Positions 18,516 through 27,051 of a stretch of DNA of 64,000 nucleotides are shown here, piece by piece (the first letter of the stretch is position 1; every line of letters starts with the position of its first letter). The stretch lies in contig NZ_JBHUDG010000047.1 of assembly GCF_042678145.1 (NCBI RefSeq), positions 27,147-91,146 on the forward strand. The letters run 5' to 3'. The stretch comes from Pseudopedobacter beijingensis (GTDB lineage Bacteria; Bacteroidota; Bacteroidia; Sphingobacteriales; Sphingobacteriaceae). A program made the translations under genes and the position numbers. The notes under the pieces are model-generated. The model was not told where the DNA came from. It saw only the letters and a list, made by a program, of their open reading frames with translations, and did no database searches.

Positions 18516-19202
18516 TCAGTTAAGATAGGGTTGTAAAATGCTTTTCCATAGTTCATACCCCCTGGCGCTAAGATGAAGTCCATCATAAGTATAAAGAGAG
18601 TTTAACCTATCTTTTTGATCAAGGAAATGTGGATGTAAATCTATCAGTTCAACTTTTTGTCTCTTTGCAACAGCTTTTATTCCTAAATTAACTGCTGCAA
18701 TATGCTCGTCTTTGTTAAAATGACTTTTTGCAAATTTGGTATAAGTATTATTTACAGGTAAGACAGTCTGTAAATATATTTTTGTTTTTGGCGTTTCTGA
18801 TTTAAGCTCTTTTACAATTCTTTCTATATTATTGATAATAACTCCATCCGGAATATTTTTGGCAATATCATTAACACCTATCAGGATGAATATTTTTGCT
18901 GGCCTCCCTTTGCTTATTTCAAAAAGACGCTCTAATAATCCATAAGTATAATCTCCAGAAATACCTCTATTTTTTGCATCTGAATTATTTAATAATTCAT
19001 TCCAATCTATTCCGGCAGTAATACTGTTTCCTAAAAAAACAATATCACTTTCAGATGTACTGTATTTTTTGAAATATTCACGACGAATATCATAGCTCGC
19101 AGGTCTGGATAAACTATCCCATTTTAGATTTTGTCCATACGCCAAACAGGTGTTTAACAATATTATACCTAAAAAAATAAAAGTGTTTTTTTTATTTATC
19201 AT
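18516..19202 (-). CDS. SGNH/GDSL hydrolase, probable sialate O-acetylesterase
   Basis: A 228-residue exported SGNH-fold esterase with a signal peptide (residues 1-23, ending LAYGQ). All blocks are visible: the nucleophile serine in LGNSITAG (block I), glycine in RGISG (block II), Asn in LIGVNDIA (block III) and Asp/His in YDGLHLSARG (block V). In a locus with two sialidases and SusCD the natural substrate would be O-acetyl groups on sialic acid, which block sialidases and lyase; this is contextual. Other carbohydrate esters remain possible. Confidence 0.85.
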   Translation of the reverse strand: MINKKNTFIFLGIILLNTCLAYGQNLKWDSLSRPASYDIRREYFKKYSTSESDIVFLGNSITAGIDWNELLNNSDAKNRGISGDYTYGLLERLFEISKGRPAKIFILIGVNDIAKNIPDGVIINNIERIVKELKSETPKTKIYLQTVLPVNNTYTKFAKSHFNKDEHIAAVNLGIKAVAKRQKVELIDLHPHFLDQKDRLNSLYTYDGLHLSARGYELWKSILQPYLN

Positions 19203-19230
19203 AACTTAAAATCATTTTTTCAATATTTAA

Positions 19231-21033
19231 TTACCATCCCTCATTTTGAACCAGCTTTCGATTCACATTCATTTCAGAAAGAGGAATTGGCCATAACACA
19301 TCACGCGCTGTAGCATTAGTATATATAGTCTTTGGCGCTGTGTATATTTTACCTGTACCATTAGGCACATCTGCCAATGAGGCTTTCATTCTTTCATAAA
19401 AAATACCCCATCTGATTAAATCATCTTTTCGCAGATTTTCAAAACATAATTCCCGCGCGCGCTCTTCCTGAATAGCCTTAAGAAACAAAGTACTGCTAGC
19501 AAGATAACCGACACCTAAATCTGCATCCGTAATCTCTGTTAGCATGACCGTTGCAGTAGCTCCACTTCCATTTCCACCTGTAATAGCAATGGTAGGAGTA
19601 CTTGTATAAAATTTCCCTTTATTTGTTACGGTTATAGATGCAATTCCTCCTCCTGAAATTGTAGCTATAGCTGTAGCACCACTTCCACCCCCTCCTGAAA
19701 TCGTAACTATAGGGACTGTAGTGTATCCTGTTCCGGGAGAAACTATTGTGATTGATTTCACTCCTTCTCCATTTAAATATTTCCCATATGCCCTTCTCCT
19801 TACATTATTTACAGCTTGTACATGTGGTTCTGTGGACGACAAATTTCTTCCTAATGCATTTTCAGCTTCCGCATACATCAACAATACATCGGAATATCTT
19901 AATATTGGGTAATTTTGAGGAGTCCAAGTATTATTTTTAGGCTTTAAGAGTTCGTACTCTCTCCTAAATTTCGAACAGGACAGCCTATACACTACTCCTG
20001 TCCAACTTACTTTTGTAGCTGGGTTTCCGGTATAATAGAAAGGGGCAATTACCCAATTTTTTCTTAAATCTTCTGCAGCATACAAATTATGCAAATATGC
20101 TGTTGGCCGCACAGTTCCTGTAGCGTAACCTACGTCGGCATCAGCCGTTTGAGGAATACCATTATTCCTGCCCACTCTACCAGCCGCTCCCGAATAAATC
20201 CCATCTCCATTCCCCCAAAACTCTACTTCCCAAATGCTTTCCTTAAAGTCATATATATCCTGTGCATAATTAATAAATACCTGTTCATATGAAGGGTTCA
20301 ATTCATGTTTTTCAGAAGAGATAACTTTATATGCCCAAGATGAAGCATCTTGATATTTTGTTATATCATTTATAGGATTTCCTGCCATATTTAAACAAAC
20401 ACGAGCGAGAATTCCCCATACGGCAGACCTTGTAACTCTCCCGGGATGCCCAGCCGCATCCATTATTAAATCTGCAGAAGTTGTCATATCTTTTACAACT
20501 TGTTCATATACTTCTTTAGCCGGGATTCGCGGCGTTTGTACTTCTTCTGCATTACCTGTAGTAACTGGCTTAAGAATTAAAGGCACATCTCCAAATCTTA
20601 CTACTAACATAAAATAGTAGTATGATCTTAGAAATAAAGCCTGTCCTTCAATGTCTTTCCTTTTAATATCATCCATTACAGGTTTATGTATATTATCTAA
20701 AAGCACATTTGCTCTATTAATGCCTTCGTATAATACATTCCAATATCCTGTTATTTTAGCATCTGATGTTGAAACAGCATAATAGCCGACCGTATTCTCA
20801 TCATAATAATTCCAGCCTTCATCTGCATCAAGCCCTAACCTACCCAACATAAAATCTCCATAAAGCTCATTTCTTCCCAATATTGAATAAATACCCGTTA
20901 ATGCTGTATTCAATTGATTTTCGGTATCATAATAAGTTTGAGGGCTTAGAAAATCTTTAGGTGAAACATTTAAAATCTCATGACATGATGTAAAAAGAAA
21001 CATAGTCAGAAAAACACTAACAATCTTTTTCAT
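19231..21033 (-). CDS. SusD/RagB family nutrient-binding lipoprotein with inserted Gly-rich repeats
   Basis: A 600-residue surface glycan-binding lipoprotein that caps the adjacent SusC channel. The start is the ATG at 21031-21033; a longer frame adds 11 residues ahead of the signal peptide. The signal ends in a lipobox (FLFTSC, Cys about 17), followed by SPKDFLSPQTYYDTENQL, the usual SusD opening, then TPR-like helices (GQALFLRSYYYFMLV) and a C-terminal RARELCFENLRKDDLIRWG and NEGW end. Unusually, residues about 423-504 hold two tandem units of about 40 residues rich in GYTTVPIVTISGGGGSGATA, absent from ordinary SusD proteins. It follows susC by 35 bases. Confidence 0.93.
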   Translation of the reverse strand: MKKIVSVFLTMFLFTSCHEILNVSPKDFLSPQTYYDTENQLNTALTGIYSILGRNELYGDFMLGRLGLDADEGWNYYDENTVGYYAVSTSDAKITGYWNVLYEGINRANVLLDNIHKPVMDDIKRKDIEGQALFLRSYYYFMLVVRFGDVPLILKPVTTGNAEEVQTPRIPAKEVYEQVVKDMTTSADLIMDAAGHPGRVTRSAVWGILARVCLNMAGNPINDITKYQDASSWAYKVISSEKHELNPSYEQVFINYAQDIYDFKESIWEVEFWGNGDGIYSGAAGRVGRNNGIPQTADADVGYATGTVRPTAYLHNLYAAEDLRKNWVIAPFYYTGNPATKVSWTGVVYRLSCSKFRREYELLKPKNNTWTPQNYPILRYSDVLLMYAEAENALGRNLSSTEPHVQAVNNVRRRAYGKYLNGEGVKSITIVSPGTGYTTVPIVTISGGGGSGATAIATISGGGIASITVTNKGKFYTSTPTIAITGGNGSGATATVMLTEITDADLGVGYLASSTLFLKAIQEERARELCFENLRKDDLIRWGIFYERMKASLADVPNGTGKIYTAPKTIYTNATARDVLWPIPLSEMNVNRKLVQNEGW

Positions 21034-21068
21034 AAATTTTTTTAAGTGTTTAACAATAACAACCATTT

Positions 21069-24000
21069 TTATAAACTAATACTAATTCCAAAAACGATCT
21101 GCCTGCTCCTTGGATAGGCAGAATAATCAAAACCAGGAGTTCTTGCTGTATTACGGACAGATACTTCCGGATCCATTCCCGAATATTTTGTCCATGTATA
21201 CAAATTCTGTCCCGTTGCATTCAACTCTATTTTCTTAATTTTTAAACGCTTGCAAACAGCCTCTGGAAGAGAATAAGATAATTGTAATGTTTTTAGTCTA
21301 AGAAACGAACCGTCCTCAATTGTCCTTGTAGAATATACGCCATTAGGTCCTTGCCCTCCTATCCTGAAATAAGTCTCGTTTTGATTTTCTTCTGTCCAAC
21401 GATTAGCATACACGGCATATTGATTTAGTGCATTTCTATTGACCTGATTACCTTCAAACGCAATTCTGTTAGCATTAAAAATATCATTACCATAAGACCA
21501 TTGAAAAAATACATTAAGACTAATTCTTTTATAAGTAAAGTTATTACTAAAGCCTCCTACGTGTATAGGAAGCGTTCTCCCAATGATTATCCTATCGTTA
21601 TCATTTATTGTTAAATCTCCATTTTGATCTTTGTATCGTATATCTCCTGGTTGAATATTTTCTCTTGGATTTCCATTGGTGGTAACCGAAGGTTTTAAAC
21701 TGTACTTCCCATCAGTTCCCACTTCAAAATCATCATATTGATAAACACCATCCCACTCATATCCATAAAATGCTGATGCAGGCCCCCCTATCTGTGTAAT
21801 ATAAAGTGAGGTAGTGTTATAATCGGCTGTCCATGTCACAGGCGTTAAAAACCTATCTTCACCCTCATTAAGAGCTAAAACCTTATTCCTGTTAAAACTT
21901 ATATTAAAATCACTTGTCCACATAAAAGATTTTTTTTGTATGTTTTTAGTGGATAATGAAAACTCTAAACCTTCATTCTTTATTTTTCCTATATTTTTAA
22001 AAACACTGTTAAAACCTGTACTATTAGGAATATTTGCATTTAACAATAAATCACTCGTGACTTTTCTATATGCGTCTACTGAAATACTTATCTTATTTTT
22101 AAACACAGATACATCATAGCCAATATTGTATTGTGCTGTTTTTTCCCATCTCAAATCGGAGTTTCCAAGATTATCAAAACCTAAACCCTGATTAGGTATT
22201 CCATTATCAAATGAGTAATAAGAAGTTAGTGGAAAATTTAAAGAAGGAAATCTTTCAAAATCACCTATCCTATTGTTACCTGTAACCCCATAACTTAATC
22301 TTACTTTGGACTCATTAATGAAAGCTATATTTTTCAGAAACTTTTCCTTATGCATCTGCCATGCAAAAGCTCCGGAAGGAAAATATCCCCATCTATTTTC
22401 TCTAGAAAATTTAGATGATCCGTCTGCCCTGATAGACGCTGTAAAAAAGTATCTGGACTTCCAACGATAAGTTGCCCTTCCCAAGTAGGATATAAGCACA
22501 TTTGAAGAAATAAGAGAATACACAGAAGTAGGGCTTCCTAAATCCATTCCGCTTAATCCTAATTCTTCATAAGGAACTCTTTCTACATTATATCCATAAG
22601 TTTTCGAATCATCTTTCTGTAGAGTATAACCCGCTAACACATCAAACTGATTTGATTTATTAATTTCCTTCTTATAAGTAAGCGTATTCTCATTTAAAAA
22701 ACTTCCAAGTTTTATATATCTAAACAAACCATTAGGTCCTTTGGGGTTATTTCCTGATAAATGCCCCTGCAAAGTATTAGAGTTATAAAATGCCTCATTT
22801 TCAATTAAATTAGTTCTTATTCCTCCTTTAATTTTTAATTCCAAGTTTCTAGAAATTGAATATACCAAATCTGTATTCACAATCAGTCCTGATTTATTTT
22901 GCTGACGAACAGCATTCTGTGCTGCCACATAAGGATTAATTCTATTATCATTTGCCTCCGGATCAAACAGATCTATATTCAGGTCAAATTCAGATGACAT
23001 TACAGGCCTATACCCCCAAATCTGATACATTAAATAAGTTGAATATGAGTTCGAACCAGATTGCTGTTGCGAGATCATTTGACCATAGTTCTTTTCATTA
23101 CTATAATTTACATTCAGATTTGCCTTCACTTTCTTACTTATAGTCTGATTCAGACCTATTCTTCCCTGATATTGGCTATATCCTGAATTTAGAATTACCC
23201 CTGTCTGATCAAACACAGAACCTGAAACCACATATTTTGTCTGAGGATTACCTCCGGAGAGTAACACATTATGAGTCTGCATGAAACCATTCTTAAATAA
23301 AAGATCCTGCCAATCAATTGGCGCTACTGAACGATAATCTTCCAAAGTCATATTAGGCTTTGTAAAATATATGGGTTCATTATTTCCGGGATCCTTCTCT
23401 ACCTGATACCTAACAAATTCATACGGGCTCATTAACTCCAAAACCTTAGGAACCTGAGACAAACCGAATGAATTTCTATAAGATACTTGCGGCAAACCAA
23501 CCTTACCTTTTTTAGTTTCTATAATAACGACTCCGTTAGCTCCTCTTGAACCATATATCGCTGTGGCTGAAGCATCTTTTAGAATAGATATTGATTCAAT
23601 ATCCGCCGGATTAATCTCTCCTGAAAACTCCTCCATTGGAAACCCATCTACAACATAAAGGGGAGAGTTACTTTGTTCCAGTGAATTACCTCCACGAATT
23701 ACAATATTCATTGCAGAACCTGGCTGGTCTTCGTTAGACAAAACCTGAACCCCAGCAACCCTACCTGCCAAAGCTCTATCAAAAGTTGCCACAGGAGCTT
23801 TTGCCATATCCGCCACATTTACTTCTCCTACTGATCCGGTGACATCTTTCCTATCTACTGTTCCATAACCAATTACTGTGACCTGACTCAACTCCCTTAT
23901 ATTTTCTTGCAGCTTTATTGTCCCATTAAATGTTTTAACATGAGTTTTTGAAACCTGGAATCCCATATAACTAGTTATTAGATAATCATCTTCCGTAGCA

Positions 24001-24185
24001 TTTACTAAAAAATTACCATCTTTATCTGAGACTGTTGAAACTTTGTTCCTTTCTAAGGTTATGACTACCCCAGCCAAAGGCTCATTTGTCTGCGAGTTAA
24101 CAATCTTTCCGGAAATTTTTCGTAGCTGTTGCCCATGTAATTTAGAAACCCCAAAAAACATGACCAGCAATAAGATTCTTCTCAT
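21069..24185 (-). CDS. SusC/RagA family TonB-dependent outer-membrane receptor
   Basis: A 1038-residue TonB-dependent transporter. After a signal peptide (residues 1-18) come a carboxypeptidase-regulatory-like domain (about 22-95, ISGKIVNSQTNEPLAGV), a TonB-box-like segment (VTVIGYGTVDRKDVTGS), the plug domain (about 108-225, with VRGG-type IRGGNS, LYVVDGFP and SIYGSRGANGVVII-type SATAIYGSRGANGVV), then a 22-strand barrel ending in an aromatic-poor IVFGISISL. It forms the uptake complex with the SusD that follows. The substrate is inferred to be sialic acid or sialylated oligosaccharide from the neighbouring enzymes. It has no N-terminal signalling (DUF4974/FecR partner) extension, so no anti-sigma control is evident. 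Confidence 0.95.
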   Translation of the reverse strand: MRRILLLVMFFGVSKLHGQQLRKISGKIVNSQTNEPLAGVVITLERNKVSTVSDKDGNFLVNATEDDYLITSYMGFQVSKTHVKTFNGTIKLQENIRELSQVTVIGYGTVDRKDVTGSVGEVNVADMAKAPVATFDRALAGRVAGVQVLSNEDQPGSAMNIVIRGGNSLEQSNSPLYVVDGFPMEEFSGEINPADIESISILKDASATAIYGSRGANGVVIIETKKGKVGLPQVSYRNSFGLSQVPKVLELMSPYEFVRYQVEKDPGNNEPIYFTKPNMTLEDYRSVAPIDWQDLLFKNGFMQTHNVLLSGGNPQTKYVVSGSVFDQTGVILNSGYSQYQGRIGLNQTISKKVKANLNVNYSNEKNYGQMISQQQSGSNSYSTYLMYQIWGYRPVMSSEFDLNIDLFDPEANDNRINPYVAAQNAVRQQNKSGLIVNTDLVYSISRNLELKIKGGIRTNLIENEAFYNSNTLQGHLSGNNPKGPNGLFRYIKLGSFLNENTLTYKKEINKSNQFDVLAGYTLQKDDSKTYGYNVERVPYEELGLSGMDLGSPTSVYSLISSNVLISYLGRATYRWKSRYFFTASIRADGSSKFSRENRWGYFPSGAFAWQMHKEKFLKNIAFINESKVRLSYGVTGNNRIGDFERFPSLNFPLTSYYSFDNGIPNQGLGFDNLGNSDLRWEKTAQYNIGYDVSVFKNKISISVDAYRKVTSDLLLNANIPNSTGFNSVFKNIGKIKNEGLEFSLSTKNIQKKSFMWTSDFNISFNRNKVLALNEGEDRFLTPVTWTADYNTTSLYITQIGGPASAFYGYEWDGVYQYDDFEVGTDGKYSLKPSVTTNGNPRENIQPGDIRYKDQNGDLTINDNDRIIIGRTLPIHVGGFSNNFTYKRISLNVFFQWSYGNDIFNANRIAFEGNQVNRNALNQYAVYANRWTEENQNETYFRIGGQGPNGVYSTRTIEDGSFLRLKTLQLSYSLPEAVCKRLKIKKIELNATGQNLYTWTKYSGMDPEVSVRNTARTPGFDYSAYPRSRQIVFGISISL

Positions 24186-24241
24186 AAATCGTTTATTAGT
24201 TTATAGTGGTTTAATTTTTTCAGTTACTAATCGTACTATTT

Positions 24242-25879
24242 TTACTCTAAATAGAATTTAACCCTTTTTATATTTTGGTTTTCACCTACCAATATGCCTA
24301 TATATATTCCTGCAGGAAGACTATGTGGCAAGCTAAAACTGTAACCCGGCTCATAAGATTTCACCTTATGGGTAATCAATTCCTTACCTTCAACACTCAA
24401 TACCTTAAAATATCCTTCTCCCATTAAATCACTTTCAACGGTAACCAGTATTTCCGATTTTGATCCAATAATTTTGATGTTTTGATCATCAAAATCCATA
24501 AAAATAGAAACAACATCTGTTTCCTTACTTTCTCCGTTATAGTCTACCTGGTTTAGCTTATAATAGTTGATTCCATTTTCTGGTCTCAGATCTGAGAAGT
24601 GATAAACATTTTCTTTCTTAGAATTACCATTTCCCTTAACCGAACCTATTTTATGGAAGTGATTAGTCCCTTCTGCTCTAAGTACTTCAAAATGAGAGTT
24701 ATTTTTCTCTGACACCGTTACCCAACTTAAATCTACATGGCTTCCTTTAGAGCTAGCTTTAAAAGAAAGAAGCTCAACCGGCAAAATAGTACTGCCCGGA
24801 GTAAAGGCCACACCTCTAAACATTGTCCCATCAGGAGCTATTTTTAATACTTCAGGCGCATTATCATCAGCATTTAGTTCTGCTGTGAGTGGATTATTAT
24901 CCACTACTTTAAATAAACTTGATTTGATTTCTGTATTCCCAAAGACACCTGTAGTAGTCATATACAAGGTTACTACTCCAGAAATCATTTTTCCGGTAAT
25001 ACTTTTTATGCCGTTTGTTACTCCGTCATCTGTAGTTGTTCCTTTCGCTACCCATGTTGCTCCCGCATCTTCGGAAATATATTTTCTTACAATACCTGTT
25101 GAGCTATCATCAGCAGCATACAACAAATCCGGTTTAGTATCATTATTGGTATCAAAAAGAACAATCTGACTTATTGCTGTACTACCCGGTAACGCATGTA
25201 CAGAAGCTGAGTTACTTCCGCTTACCGGCATTGCCTCAATCTTATAAAAACTATTATTTCCCCTAGTAGAATATAAATCTCCTCCAAATTCTAAAACACT
25301 CCTATATTGGCTATTATCCGAAGAAATTCTTACCGCATTTGCTATAGTAGTTCCAGAAGCCACATACTTCAATCCTGCTGAGTTATCAACCCCTGTTGTT
25401 CCAGTAGTTGCAAACCAAACACCTGCGCCTGCCCCTCCTATAACTGCTGCTCTCGGCGATCCTCGATCGCCCGTAAGGCATGTAGAAGTATTAACTACCC
25501 CATCAGCACCTATTATACCTATTACCCTACCTACCTGCCCGGTAGCTTGTCCTACCCCTGTGTTATACCCTACTACACTTAGATAATTTCTATCTCCTGA
25601 TAATGTGATAAGCCCCTCAATAGGAATTGCACTTGCTGTAAATGGCAGGCCTGTAAGTGCATAATTACCAGAGGCATTTGAGACAGGAAATGAAATAGAC
25701 TGAATAAATGCTCCATCTTGTGTATATTCGTCAATAAATACAGGAGCTGTATTATTAGTTATTGCTCCATTTCCATATCGATATATGGCCAAATTATCAG
25801 CTGCAAGTTGGGAATAAGCTTGATTTACCAAACATAATCCCATGATTAATGTAAACACTGTGAAGTAATAATTTTTCAT
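24242..25879 (-). CDS. T9SS-exported surface protein of unknown family
   Basis: A 545-residue protein with a signal peptide (ending NQAYSQ). Residues about 25-355 form the unknown domain shared with the protein at 17374-18468 (DNLAIYRYGNG, PVFIDEYTQDG, DRGSPRAAV, PDLLYAADD). Residues about 365-455 read as a fibronectin-like linker (LPVELLSFKASSKGSHVDLSWVT). The last 70 residues end LPAGIYIGILVGENQNIKRV and resemble the type A sorting domain of the type IX secretion system, so it should be exported to the surface. It lies between nagB and susC. Binding or presenting sialylated glycans is a guess from location; no catalytic motif is recognised. Confidence 0.75.
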   Translation of the reverse strand: MKNYYFTVFTLIMGLCLVNQAYSQLAADNLAIYRYGNGAITNNTAPVFIDEYTQDGAFIQSISFPVSNASGNYALTGLPFTASAIPIEGLITLSGDRNYLSVVGYNTGVGQATGQVGRVIGIIGADGVVNTSTCLTGDRGSPRAAVIGGAGAGVWFATTGTTGVDNSAGLKYVASGTTIANAVRISSDNSQYRSVLEFGGDLYSTRGNNSFYKIEAMPVSGSNSASVHALPGSTAISQIVLFDTNNDTKPDLLYAADDSSTGIVRKYISEDAGATWVAKGTTTDDGVTNGIKSITGKMISGVVTLYMTTTGVFGNTEIKSSLFKVVDNNPLTAELNADDNAPEVLKIAPDGTMFRGVAFTPGSTILPVELLSFKASSKGSHVDLSWVTVSEKNNSHFEVLRAEGTNHFHKIGSVKGNGNSKKENVYHFSDLRPENGINYYKLNQVDYNGESKETDVVSIFMDFDDQNIKIIGSKSEILVTVESDLMGEGYFKVLSVEGKELITHKVKSYEPGYSFSLPHSLPAGIYIGILVGENQNIKRVKFYLE

Positions 25880-25960
25880 TAGTTACAAAATTTAGGTTAT
25901 ACAAATGATTTGTTTATTTATGCAAGAGCACCACTATTATCTCCAGATATTTTTATATCA

Positions 25961-26743
25961 TTAAGTGATGTCCATATATTTTATATTTTTAGCACACGCC
26001 TCATCAAGAACAAACTGACAATTACTATGAAGTTTAAGAAATGATGCAGGCAAGTCAGGAGTTATTGGCTCATAAAGAAGCCTATTCATAATTCTTCCCT
26101 TATTTTCTCCAAAAGCTAACAGGATAATTTTTTTAGCCTGTAAAATAGATTGTATCCCCATAGTTATGCCTTGGTTAGGGACTGCACTAACCCCACCAAA
26201 ATCAGCCGCTGCATTTTTACGGGTTACCTCATCTAAATCTACCAAACGGGTAAGTGAGTTAAAGTCCGAACCTGGTTCATTAAAGGCAATATGACCATTC
26301 TCTCCTATGCCCAGTATTTGCAGATCAATCCCTCCCACTTGGTTTATTTTATTCTCGTAGTCTTTACAAAAATCATGGAGAGGCGTATCCAAAGTTCCAA
26401 TATGAGGAATATGAATATTGTTATCAGGTATATCTATATAGTTGAATAACTGCTTGTACATACTGTAATAAAAGCTATTGGGATTCTCTTTTTGAATGGG
26501 ATAATACTCATCCAGATTAAAACATATTGTTTTAGCAAAAGACTTCCCTTTCTGATATGCTTCTATAAGATATTTATAAATAATCTCAGGCGTAGCCCCC
26601 GTTGCCAAACCTAAAACAGGAAGACCGCCCGCTAGCCCAATTTCTTCAATCACATTACACATCTCATCAGCAACCACTCTGGATGCTTCATACTTATCTG
26701 AATAGATTATAAATTGCTCATCATAATTATCCTGTATTTTCAT
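25961..26743 (-). CDS. nagB: Glucosamine-6-phosphate deaminase
   Basis: A 260-residue deaminase that converts glucosamine-6-phosphate to fructose-6-phosphate and ammonia, the last step of the pathway. Visible are LGLATGATPE (phosphate binding), the base Asp78 in FNLDEYY, and GIGENGHIAFNEPG with His151 and Glu156 of the ring-opening relay. The residue equivalent to the E. coli Asp141 is Asn149, as in the Gram-positive-type enzymes. It is the first well-supported gene of the minus-strand locus, facing the divergent GntR-family regulator. Confidence 0.95.
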   Translation of the reverse strand: MKIQDNYDEQFIIYSDKYEASRVVADEMCNVIEEIGLAGGLPVLGLATGATPEIIYKYLIEAYQKGKSFAKTICFNLDEYYPIQKENPNSFYYSMYKQLFNYIDIPDNNIHIPHIGTLDTPLHDFCKDYENKINQVGGIDLQILGIGENGHIAFNEPGSDFNSLTRLVDLDEVTRKNAAADFGGVSAVPNQGITMGIQSILQAKKIILLAFGENKGRIMNRLLYEPITPDLPASFLKLHSNCQFVLDEACAKNIKYMDIT

Positions 26744-26754
26744 AATAAATTAGA

Positions 26755-26877
26755 TTATTTATGCGACAAAATATTCTTAAGTATATAATCACTCGATGAG
26801 TTTTGATCAAGAGAATTTGAGATTAAAGCAATCATTTTAAAATTACTTCTCAGGTCTTTAGTAAAGTCTTTTTTCAT
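26755..26877 (-). CDS. Possible small protein (40 residues) ahead of nagB
   Basis: An ATG-started frame of 40 codons reading MKKDFTKDLRSNFKMIALIS, then a hydrophilic tail ending LKNILSHK and TAA, 11 bases upstream of the nagB ATG on the same strand. Its composition (charged N-terminus, mixed helix-like pattern) is plausible for a real small protein or a leader peptide, but I recognise no family and chance cannot be excluded. If translated it would be the first gene of the operon. Confidence 0.35.
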   Translation of the reverse strand: MKKDFTKDLRSNFKMIALISNSLDQNSSSDYILKNILSHK

Positions 26878-26902
26878 CACAATTTAAGTTTACAATAAAA
26901 GT

Positions 26903-26919
26903 ATTATGTATGACATTAT
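26903..26919. promoter_or_regulatory. Candidate operator dyad for the FadR/GntR regulator
   Basis: The 17-base sequence ATTATGTATGACATTAT is a dyad of the form ATnATGTnnnACATnAT, with six matched bases per arm. GntR-family regulators of the FadR class bind short dyads of this size. It lies 26 bases upstream of the small reading frame and about 160 upstream of nagB, next to a near-match to the -7 box (TACTTTTA on the minus strand), where binding could block transcription. Assignment to this regulator rests on position only. Confidence 0.4.
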
Positions 26920-27023
26920 AAAGGTAAAACAAAATTCATATTACTTCCAAATAAATTCATGTTTTTATTTAACAATGTCTAAACAGCATTAAAGCATATA
27001 TTACATATATCGTATACTTTTAT

Positions 27024-27031
27024 TATTTTTG
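27024..27031 (+). promoter_or_regulatory. -7 promoter box of the FadR/GntR regulator gene
   Basis: TATTTTTG matches TAnnTTTG and lies 20 bases before the ATG at 27052. No clear TTG at -33 was found. Confidence 0.45.
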
Positions 27032-27051
27032 CATTAAATAATACATAAGAA

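Larger units (their letters stand above)
26744..27051. other. Divergent control region of the sialic acid locus
   Basis: About 308 bases between nagB and the divergent regulator. It contains a possible 40-codon minus-strand reading frame (26755-26877), a dyad at 26903-26919 and the regulator's promoter at 27024-27031. The rest is A/T-rich. Control of both transcripts from here by the regulator is the expected arrangement but is inferred. Confidence 0.55.

Noticed and set aside
26796..26810. Palindrome TTGATCAA upstream of nagB as a regulator site
   Set aside because: It has no spacer as in FNR sites, is only 8 bases, and lies within the small reading frame; weaker than the dyad at 26903-26919.
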